From the NCBI RefSeq assembly GCF_015667795.1, contig NZ_JADPEL010000012.1, positions 49,872-113,871 on the forward strand: 64,000 bases of DNA, in the 5' to 3' direction. The DNA comes from Clostridium sp. D53t1_180928_C8. GTDB lineage: Bacteria; Bacillota; Clostridia; Clostridiales; Clostridiaceae. The notes beneath the pieces were generated by a model. It did no database searches. It was not told where the DNA came from and saw nothing but the letters and a program-made list of their open reading frames with translations. A program made the position numbers and the translations under genes. This document shows positions 17,921-26,421 of the stretch, one piece after another (positions within the stretch are counted from its first letter, which is position 1; each line of letters starts with the position of its first letter).

Positions 17921-18141
17921 TTTTTTAATAAAAGTATTTTAGTTAATATAATATATGATTTGCTTTTATAAATTAAAAAGATAAAAAAAACTACATTAAA
18001 CAGTAAGATATAATATAAAAATGAATAAAATTATTCAGTGAAAAAAGATAAATCTCTAAAAATTGCAATAAATCATATCAAAAACAGGTGTTTTTATAAA
18101 AAGTTAACAAAAAGTTAACAATTAATATTGCAAATTTGGGT

Positions 18142-18234
18142 TATAATTGATAATATCAGATTAAGTTCGAAAGAAATTAAGATGGTAACGGCAACTGATT
18201 CATTTAACTTGGCACCGAAAGGTGTCTTTTTTTT
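18142..18234 (+). ncRNA. Candidate short terminated RNA upstream of the rRNA methyltransferase
   Basis: In a 440-base gap a TATAAT box (18142-18147) is followed about 65 bases later by a compact terminator, GGCACC-GAAA-GGTGTC plus eight T (18211-18234). The segment between is less A/T-rich than its surroundings (AAGATGGTAACGGCAACTG) and TTAAGTT near 18163 can pair with AACTTGG at 18206-18212. No known riboswitch class was recognised. It could be a small RNA or an attenuator leader. No good -35 box is seen at normal spacing (TTAACA is 21 bases away). Confidence 0.35.
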
Positions 18235-18366
18235 ACATAAATATATATACAATGTTTATAACAAAAGTAATATGGTATATAATATTAATAATCTTAAAGA
18301 AATTTTACGGTATATAAATAATTTTATAATAAAAATAAAAAAACTAATGATAGATAGGTGATAGTT

Positions 18367-19734
18367 TTGATAGAAAAAAATAAAGAGTATATATTAGATA
18401 TAATAGCACAAGGATATGAGGGGGAAGGTATAGCAAAGGTTGAAGGAACTTTCCCTATATTTATAGAAGGAGCATTAAAAGGAGAAAAAGTTAATGCTAG
18501 AATAGTAAAAGTTAAAAAGAATTTTGCTTATGGAAAGTTAGTAGATATAATTGATCCATCAAAAGAAAGATGCCAAGCAAAGTGTGATATACATAAAAGA
18601 TGTGGAGGATGTAAATTACAGCACTCTACATATAAGGAACAATTGAATTTTAAGTTTGAAAGAGTAAAGGATTGTATAAGTAAAATAGGAAAATTAGATG
18701 AAAGTATAGTTAAATTTCCATTAGGTATGGAAGAACCTTGGAGATATAGAAATAAGGTTCAGTTACCTATAGGAATTATAAATGGAGAACTAAAAATAGG
18801 ATTTTTTGCTCCAAGAAGTCACGAAATAATAGATATGGAAACTTGTTTAATTCAAGATGAAATAGCTGATAAAGTAGTAAGTTTAACAAGACATTGGATT
18901 AAAAATAATAATATTAAGCCATATAATGTTGATGGAAACTATGATGAATCAGGAATACTTAGACACATAATGATTAGGCGTGGGTTTACAACTAATGAAG
19001 TAATGATTGTAATAGTTACTAATGGATATAAGTTACCTAATAAAGACGAGTTTATTAATTTAATGGTTGATAATATACCAGGAATAAAAAGTATAGTACA
19101 AAATATTAATTCTAAGCCTACTAATGTAATATTAGGTCAAGAGTGTATAACTTTATGGGGAGAACCTACTATAAGTGATTATATAGGTGACTTTAGATTT
19201 AATATATCACCATTATCATTCTTCCAAGTTAATCCTACACAAACAGAAGTCTTATATGGTAAGGCACTTGAATATGCAGAATTGACAGGAGGAGAAACTG
19301 TTTTTGATGCATATTGTGGTACAGGGACAATAACATTATTCTTATCTCAAAAAGCTAAGAAGGTTTATGGTGTAGAAATAATTCCTCAAGCTATTGAAAA
19401 TGCTAATATAAATGCAAAAGAAAATAATGTTGATAATGTTGAATTCTTTGTTGGAGAGTCTGAAGTTATAATTCCAGATTTAATAAATAAAGGTATAAAG
19501 GCAGATGTAGTAGTTGTAGATCCACCAAGAAAAGGTTGTGATGTTAAACTACTAAATGCTATAACTAACATAAATGCAGAAAGAATAGTATATGTAAGTT
19601 GTGATCCAAGTACACTAGCAAGAGATTTATCTATTTTAGAGGAAAACGGATATAAGACATTAGAGGTTCAACCTGTAGATATGTTCCCTCATACAGCACA
19701 TATAGAAAATGTTGCAGTATTAGTAAGTAAATAA
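18367..19734 (+). CDS. rlmD: 23S rRNA (uracil-5-)-methyltransferase, RlmD/RlmCD family
   Basis: A SAM-dependent RNA methyltransferase of about 455 residues. An N-terminal TRAM domain ([17 protein letters not shown]-like, residues 13-60) is followed by an iron-sulfur Cys cluster ([18 protein letters not shown] near residue 72) and the Rossmann methyltransferase domain with [13 protein letters not shown] near 320. [11 protein letters not shown] near 385 and [11 protein letters not shown] near 420 hold the catalytic Cys. The TTG at 18367 sits six bases after AGGTG, better placed than the in-frame GTG at 18358. The exact uridine methylated cannot be decided from sequence; Firmicute members often modify both U747 and U1939. 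Confidence 0.9.
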   Translation: MIEKNKEYILDIIAQGYEGEGIAKVEGTFPIFIEGALKGEKVNARIVKVKKNFAYGKLVDIIDPSKERCQAKCDIHKRCGGCKLQHSTYKEQLNFKFERVKDCISKIGKLDESIVKFPLGMEEPWRYRNKVQLPIGIINGELKIGFFAPRSHEIIDMETCLIQDEIADKVVSLTRHWIKNNNIKPYNVDGNYDESGILRHIMIRRGFTTNEVMIVIVTNGYKLPNKDEFINLMVDNIPGIKSIVQNINSKPTNVILGQECITLWGEPTISDYIGDFRFNISPLSFFQVNPTQTEVLYGKALEYAELTGGETVFDAYCGTGTITLFLSQKAKKVYGVEIIPQAIENANINAKENNVDNVEFFVGESEVIIPDLINKGIKADVVVVDPPRKGCDVKLLNAITNINAERIVYVSCDPSTLARDLSILEENGYKTLEVQPVDMFPHTAHIENVAVLVSK

Positions 19735-19792
19735 GTTAATAAAAAGTTTAAGAATATAATTTAGGGTTTAATTTAATAATAAATAATTAAAA

Positions 19793-19840
19793 GGCTATCG
19801 CATTAACAGGTAAAAAAATCTGTTAGCGATAGCTATTTTT
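19793..19840 (+). terminator. Terminator after rlmD
   Basis: GCTATCGC plus TAACAG pairs with CTGTTA plus GCGATAGC with a small bulge, then TATTTTTATT. It also lies at the end of the convergent AraC gene. Confidence 0.85.
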
Positions 19841-19851
19841 ATTATTGATAA

Positions 19852-20766
19852 TTATAAATTGAAATCTTTATTACTAGTGCAATTTTTTTTACGATATTCT
19901 CTTGGAGTCATGCCAGTTATATTTTTAAATTGTTTTGAAAAATAACTATGGTTCTCAAATCCACAACATATGCCTATTTCAATGATTGGTAAATTTGTAG
20001 AAACTAAAAGTTTTGAAGCTGCACTAATACGACGACGAGTTAGATACTGCATTGGAGTTATATGAAGGATTTTGGAAAAACAACGCTGACATTCTCTAAT
20101 GCATATACCAGTAGCATTTGCAAGATCTGAGATAGTTATTTGTTCCATATAATGTTCATCAAGCCATGAGAGCATCTGTTTCATTCTGAGTTCCTGTTGA
20201 GTAGATTGTTTACAGGATATTCCATTTAAATGTCCATTTAATAATAAAATGATACTAGAAAGAGCATCACGTATTATAAATTCGTATCCAATATCTTTAT
20301 TTTCGCAGGCCTCAAAGGCAGTTTGAAAAAGTTCAGAAATTACTGTGTCATTGCACTTATCGTCTGGACGAAAAATCCAGGCAGAACTACCCTGCTCAAT
20401 AAAAGGACGAATATATAGTATATCATAAGCGCTTCCAGAAGCTCCAGATATAATACATGGGTCAAATACTATAGAGTGATATATCAAGGAAGTATCAGGA
20501 GCACAAGAAATTCCGTGAAGTACATTAGAGTTAACAAAATAGCCTTCCCCAGGACGTAAGTCAAATTCAGAATCCACTAGGGATATGTGTGCATTGCCCT
20601 CAATGAGAAAGAATATTTCCATTTCGTAATGCCAATGGGCAGGAATTTCACAAGTGATATACTGTCTAATATCTCTGTTATAAGAGGAACATGGAAAAAG
20701 AGGTGTTCCACGTTTTAATATTTCTTGCCCATTTTTATTCTTTGGAATTGAATAAATAGCGTCCAT
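19852..20766 (-). CDS. AraC-family transcriptional regulator with cupin sensor
   Basis: A 304-residue regulator. The N-terminal cupin-like domain (CEIPAHWHYEMEIFFLIEGNAH, DLRPGEGYFVNSNVLHGIS, given here in pieces) is of the kind that binds sugars or small ligands; the C-terminal 100 residues hold two HTH motifs (ISDLANATGICIRECQRCF and EIGICCGFENHSYFSKQFK then GMTPREYRKK). Read on the minus strand, the ATG follows TTGGAGG. Base composition is visibly less A/T-rich, with codons such as CGT, CGA and CTG that neighbours avoid, suggesting recent transfer. No clear target operon is adjacent apart from the HAD-like gene on the other side of a shared intergenic region. Confidence 0.9.
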   Translation of the reverse strand: MDAIYSIPKNKNGQEILKRGTPLFPCSSYNRDIRQYITCEIPAHWHYEMEIFFLIEGNAHISLVDSEFDLRPGEGYFVNSNVLHGISCAPDTSLIYHSIVFDPCIISGASGSAYDILYIRPFIEQGSSAWIFRPDDKCNDTVISELFQTAFEACENKDIGYEFIIRDALSSIILLLNGHLNGISCKQSTQQELRMKQMLSWLDEHYMEQITISDLANATGICIRECQRCFSKILHITPMQYLTRRRISAASKLLVSTNLPIIEIGICCGFENHSYFSKQFKNITGMTPREYRKKNCTSNKDFNL

Positions 20767-20843
20767 AAAATTGAACCTCCAACTTTTTATAGTGAAATAA
20801 TTGATAAAATTTTTTAGTCTTAAAAGAATATAGAATATAAAAT

Positions 20844-20875
20844 TGTCGTTTTTATTATATTATATGCCGTTTTTA
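20844..20875 (-). promoter_or_regulatory. 21-bp-spaced direct repeats upstream of the AraC gene
   Basis: TGTCGTTTTTA at 20844-20854 and TGCCGTTTTTA at 20865-20875 are direct repeats exactly 21 bases apart, two helical turns, the usual layout of an AraC-family dimer site. They lie about 80 bases upstream of the regulator start in a 396-base gap in which I see no gene. Autoregulation or control of the divergent HAD-like gene is possible. Confidence 0.45.
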
Positions 20876-21162
20876 CCGGAGAATCAACGAAAAATAATCG
20901 CTATAATTATATTTGAGGATAGGGTAGATAACATCATAGGATATATTTTTAGTGTTACTAGTATTTGATTATATTTGTGTGTATTAGAAAGCAGGAAAGG
21001 AATGATTTTTTTATGATGAAATGTATAAAGGAAGTTACTAATTCGCTAATTATCTCAAATCTTATATTTATGACACAGGAATCTACATCTAAATCTAATT
21101 ATCAGATGTATTTAAATTATTTAGTTGAATTAATGAAAAAAACAAAGGGGAGAGAGCTTGAG

Positions 21163-21783
21163 ATGGAATATAAGCATATTATTTTTGAGCTTGATGGAAC
21201 ATTAATTGATACAGAAGAATCTGTTTTAAATACTTGGAGATTTACTTTAGGGGAATATAATTATGATTATTCTTTAGAAGATTTAAGAACTGTGTTAGGA
21301 GTTACTACACGAAAAGCTTTAGAACAACTTAATGTGAAAGTTGATGAGAAGTTTGAAAAGAGATGGATACGAAATTATCGAAACTTTGCTGGAGATGCAA
21401 CTTTCTTTAATGGCGTAAAGGATATGCTGATGGTATTAAGAGGTCAGGGGTATTCCCTAGGAATTGTAACTTCAAGATGTAAAGATGAGTATAATGACTA
21501 TTTTCATTCATTCAACCTAGAGTCTCTATTTGACTTAATTGTATGCGCAGATGATACAGAAAAGCATAAACCAAATCCAGAGCCATTATATAAATATACT
21601 CAATTAGCAAAAACTGAGTTAGATTCATGTATTTATATTGGGGACATGCTTACAGATATCGAATGTGCAAATAGAGCAGGAGTTGCTTCGGGATTAGTAG
21701 CATGGAATAATTCAGGAGTTTTTTGTAAGGAGGTAGATTTTATATTTTCTTCACCAGAGAAACTTCTTGACAATTTCCTTTAA
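21163..21783 (+). CDS. HAD-superfamily hydrolase-like protein with Glu in place of the nucleophile Asp
   Basis: A 206-residue protein of the beta-phosphoglucomutase/phosphoglycolate phosphatase subgroup. Motif I reads IIFELDGTLIDT at the start; the family has FDxDGT, and the first Asp is the nucleophile that forms the phosphoaspartate. Here it is Glu (GAG). Motif II is VTSRCKDEY, the motif III Lys is in KHKPNPEP and motif IV is YIGDMLTDIECA. The frame is open further upstream to 20965, but the ATG at 21163 gives the family N-terminus and follows GGGGAGAG. Activity is doubtful unless Glu can substitute; it could be a regulatory or degenerate copy. Confidence 0.85.
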   Translation: MEYKHIIFELDGTLIDTEESVLNTWRFTLGEYNYDYSLEDLRTVLGVTTRKALEQLNVKVDEKFEKRWIRNYRNFAGDATFFNGVKDMLMVLRGQGYSLGIVTSRCKDEYNDYFHSFNLESLFDLIVCADDTEKHKPNPEPLYKYTQLAKTELDSCIYIGDMLTDIECANRAGVASGLVAWNNSGVFCKEVDFIFSSPEKLLDNFL

Positions 21784-21931
21784 TGAAGGCATCAGAAGTT
21801 GGTAGTTAATTATAAATAAATATTATTTTAATTAGTTAAGCTTAATATATAAATGCTAGTAAAAGTAAATAAAATAAGCATTATGATTTAAAGTTACTGT
21901 TATGAACTTTATTTATTTAATGTAAAATAAA

Positions 21932-21979
21932 AAGAATAAAAATGAACATAATAATATTATTATGTTCATTTTTATTCTT
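21932..21979. repeat. 48-bp perfect palindrome before the FAD oxidoreductase gene
   Basis: Two exact 24-base arms with no spacer (left arm begins AAGAATAAAAATGAACAT). The RNA would form a long hairpin ending 20 bases before the next start codon and just upstream of AGGAGG. It can act as a bidirectional terminator for the HAD-like gene and may also be an attenuator for the oxidoreductase. Confidence 0.8.
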
Positions 21980-21999
21980 AAAATTTATAGGAGGAAAAT

Positions 22000-23211
22000 A
22001 TGGCTGTTCAATTTGTTCAAGGAAATCCACTTTTTATAAATATAAATAAAGTAAATAAACAATACAATTATCTAACAAAAGATATAGAAACAGAGGTCAT
22101 TATAGTAGGAGGAGGAGTTACAGGAAGTATATTAGGATACTATTTTTCAAAAGAAGGAATAAAATCTGTAATACTTGAAAAATCAAGAATAGCTCATGGA
22201 AGTACTTCAATAACAACATCATTACTTCAATATGAATTAGATAGCAATTTAATGGCATTAACAGAAACTGTATCCTTAGATCATGCTATTAATTCATATA
22301 AATTAGGAGTAAAGGCATTAGATGAAATAGAAAAGTTTATTAAAAAATATGGCAACAAGTGTGATTATATAAAGAGAGATACATTGCTATATACAGCTAA
22401 AAAACTAGAAATAGAAGAATTATATCAAGAGTATAAACTTAGAAAAGAAAATGGATTTAATGTTAAATTTATTAATGAAGATGAGAATCCATTTAGTTTT
22501 GACTTAAAAGCAGGTGTATATGGTATTGAAGGTGGAGCTGAATTAGATCCATTTAAGTATACTCATCATCTTTTAGAAGTAGCTTGTAATAATGGATTAA
22601 GAGTATATGAAAATACTCCAGTAATAGATGTAAGGTATAATAAGGATTATGTTGAGGCTATAACTAGCTATAATCATAAAGTAAAGGGAAAGATATTAGT
22701 GTTAGCAACTGGTTTTAATACTAAATTATTTACAGATAGAAATTTTGGAGTAAAAACTTATACATATAATATAGTAACTAAGCCATTAAATAATATAGAG
22801 GGATGGTTTAATAATGTATTAATTAGGGACAATGAAGATACTTATAATTATTTTAGAACAACTCCAGATAATAGAATAATAGCAGGTGGAGAAGATACAC
22901 CTTTTACAGATAACTTTAATCCTAAAATTGCAATAGAGAAATATGATATTTTAGAACAAAGAGTAAAAAATATGTTTAATAAAATAGATAATATAGAGAT
23001 TGAATATAAATACTGTGGTGTTTTTGATTCTACAAAGGATAACTTGGGATTTATAGGTAAAGATCCAAAGAATGATAAGCTATGGTATGGATTAGGGTAC
23101 GGAGCTAATGGAATATTATTTGCTATTTTAGGTGGAATGATGCTACCAAAGCTATATAAAGGTGAGGTTAGTGATTCTATAAAATATTTTAATGTATGTA
23201 GATTTGATTAA
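22000..23211 (+). CDS. FAD-dependent oxidoreductase, D-amino acid oxidase/glycine oxidase (DAO) family
   Basis: A 403-residue soluble flavoprotein. The dinucleotide-binding motif is VIIVGGGVTGSILGYYFSKE near residue 34, followed by the acidic residue of ILEKSRIAHGSTS. The C-terminal FAD contact is YGLGYGANGILFA near residue 370. An internal segment GVYGIEGGAELDPFKYTHH fits the DAO fold of amine-oxidising enzymes. No Cys cluster for a covalent flavin or Rieske domain is present. AGGAGG precedes the ATG. Its neighbours (a TetR regulator, a manganese exporter) do not reveal the substrate. Confidence 0.85.
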   Translation: MAVQFVQGNPLFININKVNKQYNYLTKDIETEVIIVGGGVTGSILGYYFSKEGIKSVILEKSRIAHGSTSITTSLLQYELDSNLMALTETVSLDHAINSYKLGVKALDEIEKFIKKYGNKCDYIKRDTLLYTAKKLEIEELYQEYKLRKENGFNVKFINEDENPFSFDLKAGVYGIEGGAELDPFKYTHHLLEVACNNGLRVYENTPVIDVRYNKDYVEAITSYNHKVKGKILVLATGFNTKLFTDRNFGVKTYTYNIVTKPLNNIEGWFNNVLIRDNEDTYNYFRTTPDNRIIAGGEDTPFTDNFNPKIAIEKYDILEQRVKNMFNKIDNIEIEYKYCGVFDSTKDNLGFIGKDPKNDKLWYGLGYGANGILFAILGGMMLPKLYKGEVSDSIKYFNVCRFD

Positions 23212-23411
23212 AAATTGTAAAGTTTAATTAGAAATAGTTATTAATAAAAAGTAATAATGTGTGCAAAAAAATTATATTATAAAATAAGTAGTTTTAAAAA
23301 TATCAATTGATTTTTACGCTTTGTTTGTTAGTTCATTGGCATATATGGTATAATTTTCATTAGAAATATGTTAAATTAATGTTTTGAATATAAAGCAATT
23401 GTGGGTGGATT

Positions 23412-23978
23412 ATGAATAATAAAAAAGAAGATGTGCATACAGCGTTACAAGATAGTTTTAAAAATTTAATACTGAAGCATAGCTTTGATAAGATAACAAT
23501 TAAAATGATAACTGATGGTGCAGGTCTTATTAGACCAACGTTTTATAATCATTATGCTGATAAACATGAAGTATTAGAAGAGATTTGCTATGATGATATA
23601 TTTAAAGGTAGTGAAATGCTTATAGAAAATAAAATGCCATATGAAGCAATATATTATATGTTTTCAAGAATAGAAAATAATAAAGAATTTTATATTCAAG
23701 CAGCAAAGGTAGAAGGGCAAAATTCCTTTGAAGAAATAATAAATAATAATTTAATTAAAATTTTTAAAGAACTATTTGAGAAATATGGAACGAATAGTAG
23801 AGGAAAAGATAAGTTTTCAGCTAAGGATATAGCAGAATATTATTCTAGAGGATTAACATTTATAATACTAAGATGGATAGAAGAAGGCGTAAATATATCT
23901 GCAAAAACATTATCTAATAAATATAAATTATTAGTAACTAATTCATTAGATGATATAATACATGATTTAATTAATTAA
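23412..23978 (+). CDS. TetR-family transcriptional regulator
   Basis: A 188-residue repressor-type protein. The N-terminal HTH is recognisable in KITIKMITDGAGLIRPTFYNHYADKHEVLEE (residues 28-58, quoted only as a region), where PTFYNHYADK is the recognition helix signature. The C-terminal ligand domain resembles the DhaS/AcrR C-terminal types (AEYYSRGLTFIILRWIEEG). It starts with ATG after GGGTGG. Two terminators follow, so it is its own unit; target unknown, most likely the adjacent flavoprotein or the downstream manganese exporter/lipid genes. Confidence 0.88.
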   Translation: MNNKKEDVHTALQDSFKNLILKHSFDKITIKMITDGAGLIRPTFYNHYADKHEVLEEICYDDIFKGSEMLIENKMPYEAIYYMFSRIENNKEFYIQAAKVEGQNSFEEIINNNLIKIFKELFEKYGTNSRGKDKFSAKDIAEYYSRGLTFIILRWIEEGVNISAKTLSNKYKLLVTNSLDDIIHDLIN

Positions 23979-23997
23979 AGATATAAATGATAATATA

Positions 23998-24042
23998 AAC
24001 ACAATGTATATTAAAATAGATTAATCCACATTGTGTTTTTTA
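23998..24042 (+). terminator. Terminator after the TetR gene
   Basis: AACACAATG and CATTGTGTT arms followed by six T. Confidence 0.8.
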
Positions 24043-24104
24043 TTACTATAAATCCACATTTTAAATTAATTGTAAGAGATAAAAATACAAATTAAAGTGT
24101 TTGC

Positions 24105-24140
24105 AAAAAGACGACTACAAAGTTGTCTTTTTGTTTATTT
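24105..24140 (+). terminator. Second hairpin terminator before the manganese exporter gene
   Basis: AAAAAGACGAC pairs with GTTGTCTTTTT (one G-U), loop of six, then GTTTATTT. Confidence 0.75.
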
Positions 24141-24221
24141 ATATAGACATTAAGCTAAAATTATAGATTTATTTAATTTCCTAAATTTACTAAAATAAAC
24201 TTGTAAGGGGGAGTTGGATGA

Positions 24222-24803
24222 ATGAGCTTATGGGAAGTGATTATAGTATCCTTTGGATTAGCTTTAGATTCCTTTACAATAGCAGTGTGTAAGGGATCTA
24301 CACAAGGAAAATTAAGAAGGTCAACAGTTACAATAGTAGGATTAATATTTGGTGCTATACAAACAATAATGCTTGCTGCTGGAATGATAGTTGCAATATA
24401 TCCTATGTTAAATATACAAAATGAAAAAATAATATCAATTAATCAATGGTTTTCAGCAGTTATATTAATTTATTTAGGAATAAAGTTTTTTAAAAACGCA
24501 TTTAAGGTAAATAATCTTAATGAAAGAAGAGAAGAGTTTTTTGGATATAAAGGAAGTGTAGGATTGGCATTAGCTACTAGCTTAGATGCATTTATTTTAG
24601 GAATAGGCTTTGGATTATTAAGAACAGGAATTATAAGTAATATATTAATTTTATTTATAGTAACAAGTCTTTTAGTTTCTTTAGGATTATGGGTTGGTTA
24701 TTGCATGGGAAATAAATACAAAAGGCAGATAGATATCTGTGGGGGAATTATTCTTTTAGTTATTGGTATAAAGGTTATTTGTAATTATTTTAATATTATG
24801 TGA
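24222..24803 (+). CDS. mntP: MntP/YtaF-type manganese efflux pump
   Basis: A 193-residue membrane protein with six predicted helices built as two pseudo-repeats. The repeats carry the signature Asp motifs GLALDSFTIAVCKG (residues 12-25) and LATSLDAFILGIGFG (second half), characteristic of the MntP family, which exports manganese. The ATG follows AAGGGGGAG. No manganese riboswitch of the yybP-ykoY type was recognised in the upstream 80 bases. The stop overlaps the ribosome site region of the radical SAM gene, so the two are co-transcribed; a functional link to lipid chemistry is not obvious. Confidence 0.85.
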   Translation: MSLWEVIIVSFGLALDSFTIAVCKGSTQGKLRRSTVTIVGLIFGAIQTIMLAAGMIVAIYPMLNIQNEKIISINQWFSAVILIYLGIKFFKNAFKVNNLNERREEFFGYKGSVGLALATSLDAFILGIGFGLLRTGIISNILILFIVTSLLVSLGLWVGYCMGNKYKRQIDICGGIILLVIGIKVICNYFNIM

Positions 24804-24820
24804 AGGGGAGAGATAGTCGA

Positions 24821-26224
24821 ATGTTAAGTCCAAAGTATAAGATTCAACAATTTGCTTTAAAACAAGTTTTAGGATATTTAAAAAAGGATCCAGAAAAGAA
24901 TTTACCCAAAATTATAAGTTGGGTAAGAAAATTTGACACAGAGAAAATATATGTAGATCAATATGATATGATAGATGAATATTTAAAAGATCCAGAAAAT
25001 AATTGGACTAAGTTAATGCGTAATTTAATAAATAATGTCCATCCTAATATTGTACAAACTGTATTTACAAATTTTTTGTTAAATGCATCAATTAGAGGAT
25101 GGGCTGAAATACAAAGAAATAAAGATAAATATGGTCATGAAATACCATTTACAATACTTGTAGATCCAACTACAGCTTGCAATAAACATTGTGTAGGATG
25201 TTGGGCAGCCGATTATAATAAGGCATTAAATTTAAGTTATGAACAATTAGATAAACTATTTACTGAAGGAAAAGAATTAGGAATATACTTTTATATAATG
25301 ACTGGTGGAGAGCCATTAGTTAGAAAGAATGATATATTAAAATTAGCTAAAAAACATAATGATTGTGTATTTATGTTCTTTACAAATGGTACATTAATAG
25401 ATCAAAAATTCTGTGATGATTTAATAGCGGTAGGTAATTTAGTACCAACAATAAGTGTTGAAGGTTTTGATGATGCAACTGATGGTAGAAGGGGAGAAGG
25501 TTCTTGGAAAGATATCATGAGAGCTATGGATCTTATGAAGTTAAATAGAATCCCATTTGGATTCTCAACTTGCTTTACTACTGCAAATTGCGATAGTGTT
25601 TTATCTGAGGAATTTATAGATTTAATGATAGATAAAGGGGCATACTTCTCTTGGTATTTCACATTTATGCCAATAGGTTGTAAAACAGATACATCATTAA
25701 TGGCGAATCCAGATCAAAGGGAAAAATTATATAGAACTATTAGATCTTGGCGTAGTACAAAAGCTATATTTAATATGGATTTTTGGCATGATGCTGAATA
25801 TGTTGGTGGATGTGTAGCAGGAGGAAGAAGATACTGTCATATTAATGCAAATGGAGATGTAGAACCATGTGTATTCTGTCATTATTCAAATGCAAATATT
25901 AAAGATGTATCATTAATAAAAGCTTTAGGTCAACCACTATTTATGGAATATCAAAAAAATCAACCATTTAATGAAAATCAATTCAGACCATGTCCAATAT
26001 TGGATAATGCTCCTAAAATTGCAGAAATGGTTAAAAATTCAGGAGCTAAATCCACTGAATTTATAGATCCTGAAGATGTAGATGAGTTATGTAAAAAGAC
26101 TGTTAATTATGGATTAACTTGGGCAAAGAGAGCAGAGCCATTATGGAAGGAAAACCTAGAGAAAAAAGAGCATGATAAAGAAGCTAAGAAAAAGAAAAAT
26201 GAAGAAGAATTAATAAGGAATTAA
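24821..26224 (+). CDS. Radical SAM protein with SPASM-like C-terminus
   Basis: About 467 residues. The 4Fe-4S/SAM motif is CNKHCVGC (CxxxCxxC) in the stretch DPTTACNKHCVGCWAADY near residue 120, followed by MTGGEPL, the SAM-contact GGE motif. A C-terminal Cys set (GGCVAGGRRYCHINANGDV, CVFCHYSNANI, RPCPILD) suggests an auxiliary cluster. The N-terminal 110 residues are helical and basic, and the end is a Lys/Glu-rich helix. The ATG at 24821 follows AAGGGGAG; an earlier GTG at 24800 overlaps mntP. The CxxxCxxC context resembles the HpnH-like branch acting on lipids, and a cyclopropane fatty acid synthase gene follows, so a lipid-modifying role is a reasonable guess. Function is unknown. Confidence 0.85.
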   Translation: MLSPKYKIQQFALKQVLGYLKKDPEKNLPKIISWVRKFDTEKIYVDQYDMIDEYLKDPENNWTKLMRNLINNVHPNIVQTVFTNFLLNASIRGWAEIQRNKDKYGHEIPFTILVDPTTACNKHCVGCWAADYNKALNLSYEQLDKLFTEGKELGIYFYIMTGGEPLVRKNDILKLAKKHNDCVFMFFTNGTLIDQKFCDDLIAVGNLVPTISVEGFDDATDGRRGEGSWKDIMRAMDLMKLNRIPFGFSTCFTTANCDSVLSEEFIDLMIDKGAYFSWYFTFMPIGCKTDTSLMANPDQREKLYRTIRSWRSTKAIFNMDFWHDAEYVGGCVAGGRRYCHINANGDVEPCVFCHYSNANIKDVSLIKALGQPLFMEYQKNQPFNENQFRPCPILDNAPKIAEMVKNSGAKSTEFIDPEDVDELCKKTVNYGLTWAKRAEPLWKENLEKKEHDKEAKKKKNEEELIRN

Positions 26225-26227
26225 TTT

Positions 26228-26258
26228 AAAAGCAGTGATTAAATTCACTGCTTTTTTG
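26228..26258 (+). terminator. Terminator after the radical SAM gene
   Basis: AAAGCAGTGA and TCACTGCTTT arms, then TTTTTG. Confidence 0.88.
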
Positions 26259-26312
26259 TATAAAATATATATTTATTGGAATAATTTAATATATAAGGCG
26301 AATCAAGCCTAA

Positions 26313-26385
26313 AACCATTGTTATTAATAATATATTTATAAATTCTCATATAGCGCCATAAATATATTTATTAATTACAATGGTT
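26313..26385 (+). repeat. Long inverted repeat in the cfa upstream region
   Basis: AACCATTGTTATTAATAA and TTATTAATTACAATGGTT form arms of about 28 bases with a few mismatches around a 17-base loop (ATTCTCATATAGCGCC). AATTTATTTTAC follows. It may be an attenuator hairpin in the cfa leader or a terminal-inverted-repeat remnant. Confidence 0.65.
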
Positions 26386-26421
26386 AATTTATTTTACAAT
26401 TTTATGAGAGGAGTTAACTAT

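Noticed and set aside
18128-18361. 77-codon frame before rlmD
   Set aside because: It runs through a promoter-like box and a terminator hairpin and has no ribosome site.
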